Shown: piece by piece, positions 1 to 5,419 of the stretch
How positions within the stretch are numbered: position 1 is the first letter of the stretch
How the letters are laid out: each line of letters begins with the position of its first letter
DNA from: JAEUKQ01 sp044227605
GTDB taxonomy: Bacteria > Pseudomonadota > Alphaproteobacteria > JAEUKQ01
Direction: 5' to 3'
Length of the DNA stretch: 5,604 bases
NCBI GenBank assembly: GCA_044227605.1
Contig: JBGAWJ010000093.1
Location: 1 to 5,604 of the forward strand
Made by a program: the position numbers and the translations under genes
The notes under the pieces: model-generated
The model's database searches: none
Told to the model about the DNA's origin: nothing
The model's input: only the letters and a program-made list of their open reading frames with translations

Positions 1-235
1 CGAGCAAATCCCAAAATTGGTTTTGTAGCACAATCGTCATGGTAGGATTGTGCTTTTCCTTAAGCCAGGGGCTAATGACGACACCTGGGTCCCGGGTGCG
101 AAAAGTGATGTAAAAATGGTGGGCACCTGGCAATCCATGATCAACCACCTCCTGCAACACTTGTTTGACAACACCCCTCAAGGCCTGCTCAAGGATTAGA
201 TCATACCGTAAAGAAGAAGCAGGAGGTTGTTGCAT
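1..235 (-). CDS. sspB: SspB-family ClpXP adaptor, N-terminal part (cut by window edge)
   Basis: SspB binds the N-terminal half of the ssrA tag and delivers tagged proteins to the cytoplasmic ClpXP protease. Reading the minus strand from ATG at 235 gives 78 uninterrupted codons to the window edge. The product starts MQQPPASSLRYDLILEQAL, then has GVVKQVLQEV (about residues 21-30), GLPGAHHFYITFRT (35-48), a PWLKEKHNPTMTIVLQ stretch (56-71) and NQFWDL (72-77). This order (amphipathic helix, HHFYITF strand, TMTIVLQNQFWDL) is the hallmark of the alphaproteobacterial SspB fold (formerly DUF1321). The C-terminal half, including the flexible ClpX-binding tail, lies outside the window. The start is the first in-frame Met with a sensible family N-terminus. 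An AAGGG lies about 13 bases upstream, so the ribosome-binding site is weak or distant. The gene follows ssrA on the same strand by roughly 40 bases. Identification rests on family resemblance from memory. Confidence 0.9.
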   Translation of the reverse strand, partial: MQQPPASSLRYDLILEQALRGVVKQVLQEVVDHGLPGAHHFYITFRTRDPGVVISPWLKEKHNPTMTIVLQNQFWDLL

Positions 236-272
236 AAAACAGAGAGATCCCTTGAAAATATTTTTATTAAAC

Positions 273-302
273 GGGAAGGCTTCTGTTGCCCGGTGCCTTC
301 CC
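273..302 (-). terminator. Hairpin at the 3' end of the tmRNA coding piece, possible weak terminator
   Basis: GGGAAGGC (295-302 on the minus strand) pairs perfectly with GCCTTCCC (273-280) around a 14-base loop. It is followed by GTTTAATAAAAATATTTT, which is AT-rich but not a clean U-tract. The hairpin may form the mature 3' end of the coding RNA, stop transcription, or do both partially. Its leakiness matters because sspB starts 37 bases downstream on the same strand. Confidence 0.55.
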
Positions 303-321
303 AAACCGCGCGCTCGCCTTT

Positions 322-360
322 TTATTAGGCAGCTACAGCCAGACGATTATTGTCATTGGC
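322..360 (-). other. tmRNA tag reading frame with tandem stop codons
   Basis: From the resume codon GCC (358-360), the minus strand reads ANDNNRLAVAA and then TAA TAA (322-327). With the alanine carried by the tmRNA itself, the appended tag is AANDNNRLAVAA. The AANDN start is the part contacted by alpha-type SspB, and the hydrophobic LAVAA end is the ClpX-type degron. Both are family knowledge. The tag is short: Caulobacter, from memory, uses AANDNFAEEFAVAA, so the middle here has lost residues and replaced an acidic stretch with NRL. Confidence 0.93.
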
Positions 361-550
361 ATTTTCAAATTAGCCCGATAACGGCGGAACAATGCCGGGC
401 AAACGCCTTGTCTTTACCACATTCGTCAAGCCTATTTCGCCCCCATAACCAATTAATCCTTGTATGGTGGAGGCGCCGGGTACCGCCCCCGGGTCCGCAA
501 TGTTTATTACACAAAGTTTTTATCGCCATAGTTGCTTACGCAACATCTTT

Positions 551-561
551 AATATATACCA
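551..561 (-). promoter_or_regulatory. Extended -10 promoter candidate for ssrA
   Basis: On the minus strand TGGTATATATT contains an extended -10 element (TG, one base, TATATA). Transcription starting 6-8 bases downstream would begin next to the GTTGC hairpin (531-544) that opens the acceptor piece. No good -35 hexamer is visible at 16-18 bases, which would fit an extended -10 promoter. Predicted by eye. Confidence 0.4.
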
Positions 562-573
562 TCCCCAATCCAT

Positions 574-589
574 ATAAAAGACCTTTTAT
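574..589. repeat. Perfect inverted repeat between ssrA and thyX
   Basis: ATAAAAG (574-580) and CTTTTAT (583-589) form a perfect 7-base inverted repeat with a 2-base centre. It sits in the divergent gap just upstream of the ssrA -10 candidate and 53 bases before thyX. It could be a dimeric regulator site or simply AT-rich promoter DNA. No regulator can be named. Confidence 0.4.
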
Positions 590-630
590 AAAATAAAGTG
601 AATAATCTATCATCAGCGGTGCCACATCAT

Positions 631-636
631 AAGGAA
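631..636 (+). promoter_or_regulatory. Ribosome-binding site of thyX
   Basis: AAGGAA ends 5 bases before the ATG at 642 and fixes that codon as the start. The next in-frame Met is residue 10, without a comparable site. Confidence 0.75.
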
Positions 637-641
637 ACAAC

Positions 642-1595
642 ATGCCCCTGAAAGCCGACCAACAAGAAATGATTGCCGCTCAACGCCAGCAACCATCAAC
701 GACTTTAAGACCAACAGCCCCAGCCTTAGAGCAGATTTTATATCAGGCACTACCGGTATTAGACCACGGTTTTGTCCGGGTCATCGATTATATGGGAAAT
801 GATTCGGCAATTGTCCAGGCAGCTAGGGTTTCTTACGGCAAAGGCACTAAAACAGTGCGGGAAGACCAAGGGTTGATTGATTATTTGATGCGGCACCACC
901 ACACCACACCCTTTGAAATGTGTGAGATTAAATATCATGTGAAACTGCCCATTTTCATTGCCCGCCAGTGGATCCGCCACCGTACCGCCAATGTCAATGA
1001 ATATTCTGCCCGTTATTCCATCATGGAAAATGAGTTTTATATCCCTGCCGAATCGCAATTGGCCGCCCAATCCAAAAACAACCGCCAAGGACGTGGAAAT
1101 TTGCTGGAGGCTGAACGGGCCAGGCAAGTACTGAAGCTTTTAAAGGAAGAATCCCTAAAAGCGTTTGATGATTACACCCAACTGATGAACGAGGATGAGG
1201 CCGGTAAAATCATTGCCGCGGAGGAAACAGGGCTGGCGCGCGAACTGGCCCGTATGCGGCTGCCTTTAAACTTCTATACCCAATGGTATTGGAAGATTGA
1301 TTTGCATAATTTGCTGCATTTTTTAAGGTTGCGCGCACACTCCCATGCCCAATATGAAATCCGGGCTTATGCCGATGTTATGTTAAAGACGGTTGAACAA
1401 TGGGTACCTGCAACCTACAGTGCCTTTTGCAGATACAAGATGGATTCGGCCAGTTTTTCAAGCTCGGCTATGCAAGTGATCCGGCGGCTAATTAAGGGCG
1501 AGAAGGTTACCCAAGAAACCAGCCAAATGAGCAAAAGGGAATGGGAAGAAATGGTGGAAGCCTTAGGATTACCCGATTCTGGAAAAAAAGCATAA
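642..1595 (+). CDS. thyX: FAD-dependent thymidylate synthase ThyX
   Basis: ThyX makes dTMP from dUMP in the cytoplasm, using methylenetetrahydrofolate as carbon donor and FAD with NAD(P)H as reductant. The 317-residue product carries the family signature RHR-x7-S at residues 112-122 (RHRTANVNEYS), which binds FAD and dUMP. Upstream are the conserved ARVSYGKGTK (61-70) and HHHTTPFEM (85-93). Near residues 225-245, LHFLRLRAHSHAQYEIRAYA supplies the conserved arginine and the AQYEIRxYA segment of the active site. About 38 residues precede the core; such extensions are common in alphaproteobacterial ThyX. The start has a good AAGGAA site. The gene stands alone, divergent from ssrA and convergent with mrp (37 bases between stops, no obvious hairpin there). 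No thyA is visible in the window, so whether ThyX is the only thymidylate synthase is unknown. Confidence 0.97.
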   Translation: MPLKADQQEMIAAQRQQPSTTLRPTAPALEQILYQALPVLDHGFVRVIDYMGNDSAIVQAARVSYGKGTKTVREDQGLIDYLMRHHHTTPFEMCEIKYHVKLPIFIARQWIRHRTANVNEYSARYSIMENEFYIPAESQLAAQSKNNRQGRGNLLEAERARQVLKLLKEESLKAFDDYTQLMNEDEAGKIIAAEETGLARELARMRLPLNFYTQWYWKIDLHNLLHFLRLRAHSHAQYEIRAYADVMLKTVEQWVPATYSAFCRYKMDSASFSSSAMQVIRRLIKGEKVTQETSQMSKREWEEMVEALGLPDSGKKA

Positions 1596-1632
1596 ATCTT
1601 TACCCGTCGTCATCTGTCCTTCACCCTCTTAT

Positions 1633-2688
1633 TCAAATCTGCCGCCAAATTTTTTGGGCGATGGATTTGAATATTTGGCTAATGGGATGATCTGGCTGGG
1701 TTATAATCAAAGGTTTTCCACTATCTGAAGTCTGTCTTAGGGTTAAATCCAACGGAATATGACCCAAGAATTCTGTTTTTGAGACCTCCGCCTCATGGGC
1801 AGCGCCACCATGGCTGAAAATATCGCTTTGCCCCCCACAATGGGGACAGATAAAATAACTCATATTTTCAATCATGCCCAGTATGGGGATGTTCACCTTA
1901 CGAAACATATTCAACCCCTTGCGGGCATCCAGTAGGGCTATATCTTGAGGGGTTGAAACAATGACCGCCCCGTTTAGGGGAACTTTTTGCACCAACGTTA
2001 ATTGTGCATCTCCGGTACCAGGAGGCAGGTCAACCACCAAAATATCCTTCTCCCCCCAATTGGTATCATTAAGTAACTGCTGGATGGCCCCCATCACCAT
2101 TGGCCCCCGCCAAATCAGCGGCGCACTGATATCTACCAAAAAACCCATCGACATGCAGGCCACCCCAAATGCTTCGGGCGGGGTGAATTTTTTATTCTCT
2201 TGCAATTGCGGTTTCTTATAGGGAATCCCCAGCAACGCTGGCTGAGATGGCCCATAAATATCCGCGTCCAAAATGCCCACCTTAAGACCTAAACCCGCCA
2301 AGGCAACCGCCAAATTAGTGGTGACCGTTGATTTGCCAACCCCTCCCTTGCCGCTAGCCACCGCAATAATTTTTTTAATGCCCGGCACAGGGGGGATAAG
2401 CGGGTTTATGAAAGGTACAGGCGCTGTTGTTTTTGAGGGGTTTTCTGCGGTCAATACAATTTTAATATCCGCGATCCCCGGAAGTTTTTTTAAGCAATTT
2501 TCCACCTGCTGCTGAAACCAATGTTGCTTTTCCGCATTTCCTTGTAGCAACGGGTTGTTGAGCACTATCAAGACATTCCGTCCTTGCAGTTGGACGCTTT
2601 CAACAATTTTCGGATCAGGGATCAGTAAATCCTTGCTTGGCAACCGAAAGGCCCGCAAATGTTGGCGAATGTCATGGTCGGTAATCAT
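1633..2688 (-). CDS. mrp: Mrp/ApbC/NBP35-family Fe-S cluster carrier ATPase
   Basis: Mrp (ApbC) is a cytoplasmic P-loop ATPase that binds a bridging [4Fe-4S] cluster at its dimer interface and passes it to apo-proteins. Taking ATG at 2688 the product has 351 residues. It opens with an MIP18/DUF59-type domain (about 1-85, MITDHDIRQHLRAF onward) and a Pro-rich linker (about 88-104). The deviant Walker A, SGKGGVGKST, follows at 112-121, then ILDADIYGPSQP (139-150), VVDLPPGTGDAQLT (218-231) and the cluster-ligating CPHC at 281-284, and the end is also family-typical (DSGKPL). All key residues are present. The frame stays open upstream to an ATG at 2775 (380 residues). I prefer 2688 because AAAAAGG lies 8 bases upstream of it, the family homology starts there, and the extra 29 residues have no visible ribosome-binding site. 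The gene is divergent from hflK, with no operon partner in view. Confidence 0.95.
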   Translation of the reverse strand: MITDHDIRQHLRAFRLPSKDLLIPDPKIVESVQLQGRNVLIVLNNPLLQGNAEKQHWFQQQVENCLKKLPGIADIKIVLTAENPSKTTAPVPFINPLIPPVPGIKKIIAVASGKGGVGKSTVTTNLAVALAGLGLKVGILDADIYGPSQPALLGIPYKKPQLQENKKFTPPEAFGVACMSMGFLVDISAPLIWRGPMVMGAIQQLLNDTNWGEKDILVVDLPPGTGDAQLTLVQKVPLNGAVIVSTPQDIALLDARKGLNMFRKVNIPILGMIENMSYFICPHCGGQSDIFSHGGAAHEAEVSKTEFLGHIPLDLTLRQTSDSGKPLIITQPDHPISQIFKSIAQKIWRQI

Positions 2689-2866
2689 GTTGATAGCCTT
2701 TTTGTCAGCCCATTTTTTGGGACAGGGATGGTGGGTGTTGAAGTTTTGGGTAACATACTTAAATATTTTTACCATTTAGCAAGAGTTTGCTTGTCTTTTT
2801 ATAAATTCCCGACAAAATAAGAAACAGGAAAGTAACCGTCCTTGTATATTTTATTACCTAAGGCTA

Positions 2867-2894
2867 TTGATTAATTACGTTTTGATTTTATCTT
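2867..2894 (+). promoter_or_regulatory. Sigma-70-like promoter candidate for the hflK operon
   Basis: TTGATT (2867-2872) and TATCTT (2889-2894) are separated by 16 bases, each matching four of six consensus positions. This places a start about 30 bases before the hflK ATG. The gap between mrp and hflK is very AT-rich, so chance matches are likely. Nothing else recognisable was seen in 2689-2933 apart from the hflK ribosome-binding site AAAGGGA at 2916-2922. Confidence 0.3.
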
Positions 2895-2933
2895 ATATGG
2901 CCAGAACCACTTCTTAAAGGGAAAAATTATTTT

Positions 2934-4031
2934 ATGGCTTGGAATCAACAAAAGAATCCATGGGGACAAGATCAGCCCAACTCACCATGGGGACGCGGCA
3001 ACCCAGAATCTAATGATCCCGATCCAGATAATACAGGCAATCAGGGGGGGAAAAAGCGCTTTAAAGATTTTTTACCAACCGGCAATTCCTTTAATAATCC
3101 CCGCACCATCGCTTTTGTTGTTGTGGCTGCTATTGTTGTGTGGATGGCCACTGGTTTTTACCGGGTTGATGCCAATGAATTAGGCGTTGAAACAATTTTT
3201 GGCCGGTATGTGGCAACCACCACCCCTGGCCTGAATTACAATTGGCCTGCCCCGATCGGCGGTGTCTCAACCCCTAAAGTCACCGATGTCAACCGGGTTG
3301 AAATCGGGTTTATTGCCAGTGGCGACAGCCAACGGATTGCCAGCCGGGATAAACCGGTTGAAAGCTTAATGTTAACGGGTGATGAAAACATTATTGACGT
3401 TCAGTTTGTGGTATTCTGGCAAATTAAAGATGCGGAGGATTTTACCTTTAATGTCCGCGATCCAGAGGCCACGGTTAAAAACATCTCCGAAAGTGCCATG
3501 CGGGAAATTATTGGCCGCAATCCCTTTGACCGCGCCCGTACCCTTGGCCGCAGTGAAATTCAGAACCAAGCCCGGGAATTGATCCAGAATGTTTTAGATT
3601 CTTACGAAACCGGGATTGTCATTACCAATTTGCAAATGCAGAAAGTTGACCCACCCCAAAGCGTGATTGATGCGTTCCGGGACGTCCAAGCCGCCCGTGC
3701 GGACAAAGAACGCACCATTAATGAGTCGCAAGCATATTTCAATATTGTGACCCAACAAGCAGAGGGGCAAGCCCAACAAATCATCAAGGCCGCAGAGGCA
3801 TACCGGGAAGAGAAAGTGTTGGTTGCCTCCGGTGAAAGCCAGCGTTTTCTGGCAATTTTGACCGAATATCAAAAAGCCCCGGAAACCACCCGCCAACGTC
3901 TTTATATGGAAACAGTTGAGCAAATTTTACAAGGGATTCCTAAGGTTTTACTTGATCCAAACCAAGGTGGTATTTTACCCTATCTGCCCCTGGATCAGCT
4001 GTTGAAGCAGCAAAAACCACCGGTACCGTAA
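2934..4031 (+). CDS. hflK: HflK, SPFH-domain subunit of the HflKC complex
   Basis: HflK assembles with HflC into a large periplasm-facing cage around the membrane protease FtsH and modulates its proteolysis. The 365-residue product has the HflK layout. A Gly/Pro/Asn-rich cytoplasmic head carries two PWG motifs (residues 9-11 and 18-20), followed by basic KKRFK (40-44). A signal-anchor helix spans about 57-75 (TIAFVVVAAIVVWMATGF). The SPFH domain covers about 76-260, including ELGVETIFGRYV and PGLNYNWPAPIG. An Ala/Glu/Gln-rich coiled coil at about 255-300 contains AEGQAQQIIKAAEAYREEK. A hydrophobic tail, GGILPYLPLDQLL, completes it. Length and tail match complete family members. An AAAGGGA lies 11 bases upstream of the start, a long but usable spacing. 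It is the first gene of a tight operon; the next ORF starts 27 bases after its stop. Confidence 0.96.
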   Translation: MAWNQQKNPWGQDQPNSPWGRGNPESNDPDPDNTGNQGGKKRFKDFLPTGNSFNNPRTIAFVVVAAIVVWMATGFYRVDANELGVETIFGRYVATTTPGLNYNWPAPIGGVSTPKVTDVNRVEIGFIASGDSQRIASRDKPVESLMLTGDENIIDVQFVVFWQIKDAEDFTFNVRDPEATVKNISESAMREIIGRNPFDRARTLGRSEIQNQARELIQNVLDSYETGIVITNLQMQKVDPPQSVIDAFRDVQAARADKERTINESQAYFNIVTQQAEGQAQQIIKAAEAYREEKVLVASGESQRFLAILTEYQKAPETTRQRLYMETVEQILQGIPKVLLDPNQGGILPYLPLDQLLKQQKPPVP

Positions 4032-4043
4032 TTGATTTTGCAC

Positions 4044-4061
4044 AAGGATTAGAAATTGATG
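4044..4061 (+). repeat. Leader and start of the small HflC-like ORF, copy 1 of a duplicated leader
   Basis: AAGGATT, then AGAAATTG, then ATG. The same layout, AAGGATT with 8 bases to ATG, recurs at 4292-4309 before hflC. Of 18 bases, 16 are identical. This makes ATG 4059 the start of the small ORF, not the TTG three bases earlier, and suggests that the duplicated segment included the ribosome-binding site. Confidence 0.75.
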
Positions 4062-4292
4062 CGTCCAATCATTCGCAATAGCCTTCTCATTGTTTCAGCT
4101 GCATTTTTGGTTGCCGCAGCTTATGATTCCATCTTTTTTATTCCCGAGGGAGAAGAAGGGGTGGTGACTGAGGTTTGGAAGGGGGAAATAATTCGCACCG
4201 TAGGGTCGGGTTGGCATATAAAGTGGCCCTTCATCCAAGAAGCTAGCTATCCTTATTACATACAGTTACCATCCAATTCCAAGATTTCATAA
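4059..4292 (+). CDS. HflC N-terminal paralogue, 77 residues (partial tandem duplicate)
   Basis: This short ORF lies between hflK and hflC and resembles only the first quarter of HflC. It starts MRPIIRNSLLIVSAAFLV against MRPVLRNTLLVILAIFLI in HflC. It continues with a YDSIFF / YNSLFI match, then GEIIRTVGSGWHIKWPFIQE against GKPIRVEGPGLHFKLPFVQD. By hand alignment about 26 of some 60 positions are identical. It thus has a membrane anchor (about residues 7-24) with a positively charged N-terminus and about 50 periplasmic residues forming the first SPFH strands, and it ends in an unrelated tail, YYIQLPSNSKIS. The rest of the SPFH domain and the coiled coil are missing. The frame is open, has its own AAGGA site 27 bases or less after hflK, and its TAA overlaps the hflC ribosome-binding site. 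It could be a decaying remnant or a small accessory subunit of HflKC; no function is assigned. Confidence 0.75.
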   Translation: MRPIIRNSLLIVSAAFLVAAAYDSIFFIPEGEEGVVTEVWKGEIIRTVGSGWHIKWPFIQEASYPYYIQLPSNSKIS

Positions 4293-4309
4293 AGGATTAA
4301 AAATTCATG
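4292..4309 (+). repeat. Leader and start of hflC, copy 2 of the duplicated leader
   Basis: AAGGATT, then AAAAATTC, then ATG at 4307. It matches the leader at 4044-4061 at 16 of 18 bases. The ribosome-binding AAGGA touches the TAA stop (4290-4292) of the small upstream ORF, so translation of the two may be coupled. Confidence 0.75.
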
Positions 4310-5173
4310 CGCCCTGTGCTTCGCAATACCTTACTGGTAATTTTGGCCATTTTCCTGATCACCGGCTATAACTCCCTTTTCATTGTGCAACAATATGAAA
4401 AAGCGCTGGTGCTGGAACTCGGGAAACCAATCCGTGTTGAAGGGCCTGGGTTGCATTTTAAGCTGCCCTTTGTCCAAGATATCGTGTATGTGGATGGCCG
4501 CATCTTGAATTTGGATGCCCCGCCGCAAGAGGCCCCCACTTCTGACCAAAAACAGGTGATTGTGGAATCTTTTGTCAAGTTCCGCATTGTTGACCCCTTG
4601 AAGTTTTATCAAACCATGCAAACGATTGAGCAGGCCCAACAGCGCTTAGGGTCGGTTGTCAATTCCAGTGTGCGTAATTTATTGGGACAAGTTCCTTTGG
4701 AAACAATTTTAACAGATAAACGCAGCCAATTGATGGAACAGGTAAAATTGTTGGTTGATACGGAAGTTGGGCAATTCGGTATCAAAATCATTGATGTGCG
4801 GATTAAAAGGATGGATTTGCCGGAAGAAAACAGCCAAGCGGTATTCCGCCGGATGCAAACCCAGCGTAAACAAGAGGCCAGCCGTTTCCGCGCCGAAGGC
4901 GAACGGGATGCCCTTTCCATCCGCTCAGAAGGCGATAAGCAAAAAGTGTTGATTTTAGCCAATGCCCAAAAACAATCTGATATTCTACGGGGGACGGGTG
5001 ATGCCGAAGCGGCGGGCATTTATAGTGATGCTTATGCCAAAAACCCGCAGTTTTTTGAATTTTACAGATCCCTGCAATCATTGCGGACCTCGTTAACAAC
5101 AGATACCACCACCTTTATTGGCGCCCCAACAGGCGACTTCTTCCGTTTCTTTTATAAGATGAACGGCAAATAA
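4307..5173 (+). CDS. hflC: HflC, SPFH-domain subunit of the HflKC complex
   Basis: HflC pairs with HflK in the membrane scaffold that encloses FtsH. The 288-residue product starts MRPVLRNTLLVILAIFLITGYNS, a signal-anchor helix at about 7-24 with a short basic cytoplasmic head. The SPFH domain follows (about 22-190) with EKALVLELGKPIRV, PGLHFKLPFVQD (47-58), VDGRILNLDAPPQE and the conserved EEN segment. A long helical region at about 190-262 contains RAEGERDALSIRSEGDKQKV, GDAEAAGIYSDAYAKNPQFFEFYRSL and SLRTSL. The tail, ending in GDFFRFF, resembles the DSDFFRY end of E. coli HflC. It appears complete. It starts 14 bases after the small HflC-like ORF and shares an operon with hflK. No convincing terminator follows. 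Confidence 0.96.
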   Translation: MRPVLRNTLLVILAIFLITGYNSLFIVQQYEKALVLELGKPIRVEGPGLHFKLPFVQDIVYVDGRILNLDAPPQEAPTSDQKQVIVESFVKFRIVDPLKFYQTMQTIEQAQQRLGSVVNSSVRNLLGQVPLETILTDKRSQLMEQVKLLVDTEVGQFGIKIIDVRIKRMDLPEENSQAVFRRMQTQRKQEASRFRAEGERDALSIRSEGDKQKVLILANAQKQSDILRGTGDAEAAGIYSDAYAKNPQFFEFYRSLQSLRTSLTTDTTTFIGAPTGDFFRFFYKMNGK

Positions 5174-5346
5174 ATACGCTTTTTGGGATTAATATCGATA
5201 CGGATAAAGGCAAGATAGATAAGCAAAATTACTTTATATCTTCTTGGATCTTCAAGGTGTGAGTAAGCTACGGTTTTTTCTTGCTGGCTGTTCTCTCGGG
5301 CAGCTGGCTGCTTATCTGTTTGATAGGTTAGCAAAGTGATACAACA
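5174..5346. other. Non-coding gap between hflC and the Do protease gene
   Basis: The gap runs to 5419 in all; its last part holds the promoter and leader listed separately. In this part I see no credible gene and no clear terminator. Only short imperfect hairpins are present, such as CTTG/CAAG near 5243-5260 and GCAGC/GCTGC near 5300-5311. A run of T at 5274-5279 is not preceded by a strong stem. The minus-strand frame here has no ribosome-binding site and no family resemblance. Confidence 0.5.
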
Positions 5347-5376
5347 CTGGCATTCCTTGTAAATTACTGGTATAGT
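5347..5376 (+). promoter_or_regulatory. Extended -10 promoter candidate for the Do protease gene
   Basis: TGG TATAGT (5368-5376) is an extended -10 with five of six matches in the hexamer. CTGGCA (5347-5352) lies 18 bases upstream and matches the -35 consensus at four of six positions. It predicts a start near 5383 and suggests the protease gene has its own promoter apart from hflKC. I see no sigma-E or heat-shock type elements. Confidence 0.45.
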
Positions 5377-5403
5377 CAAAAAATTATAAATACATGTAAT
5401 TTA
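5360..5403 (+). repeat. 8-base inverted repeat across the promoter and leader of the protease gene
   Basis: TAAATTAC (5360-5367) and GTAATTTA (5396-5403) are perfect inverted copies separated by 28 bases. The first arm abuts the extended -10; the second lies just before GGCGGGA (5405-5411), the likely ribosome-binding site. The arms flank the predicted start of transcription, so they are more likely protein half-sites than an RNA hairpin, if they mean anything in such AT-rich DNA. Confidence 0.35.
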
Positions 5404-5419
5404 TGGCGGGAAAATTTTC

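Larger units (their letters stand above)
273..544 (-). ncRNA. ssrA: Permuted two-piece tmRNA (ssrA) precursor
   Basis: tmRNA rescues stalled ribosomes by acting as tRNA-Ala and then as a short mRNA. On the minus strand the order is acceptor piece, spacer, coding piece, as in alphaproteobacteria. The acceptor piece begins near a GTTGC/GCAAC hairpin (531-544). It carries a T arm (CCGGG 488-492, loop GGCGGTA, CCCGG 476-480) and ends in acceptor strand CGCCTCC (469-475) plus ACCA (465-468). A 20-base spacer (445-464) separates it from the coding piece, which opens GGGGGCG (438-444). The two 7-base strands pair with one G-U at the third pair, the alanyl-tRNA synthetase identity element. Two inter-piece pairings look like helix P2: AATGT (419-423) with ACATT (499-503), and ACAAGG (406-411) with CTTTGT (511-516). 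A GC-rich fold at 373-400 may be PK1. The T loop lacks TTCGA, which I recall as usual for alphaproteobacterial tmRNA. Outer ends are inferred from the promoter and the 3' hairpin. Confidence 0.95.

Noticed and set aside
165..596. Plus-strand open frame of 143 codons
   Set aside because: It overlaps sspB and the tmRNA on the other strand, has no family resemblance and no ribosome-binding site; the minus-strand features explain the sequence.
1596..1632. Possible bidirectional terminator between thyX and mrp
   Set aside because: The 37-base gap has no inverted repeat long enough to support one.
4609..5019. Minus-strand frame of 136 codons inside hflC
   Set aside because: It lies wholly antisense to a clear hflC gene and shows only the composition expected of a shadow frame.
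5348..5361. Possible sigma-54 -24/-12 site (TGGCA ... TTGTA)
   Set aside because: The GG to G spacing is two bases too short and the -12 GC is GT, so the rigid sigma-54 spacing is not met.
5152..5379. Minus-strand frame of 75 codons overlapping the end of hflC
   Set aside because: It starts with TTG, lacks a ribosome-binding site, runs into hflC antisense and resembles no family I know.
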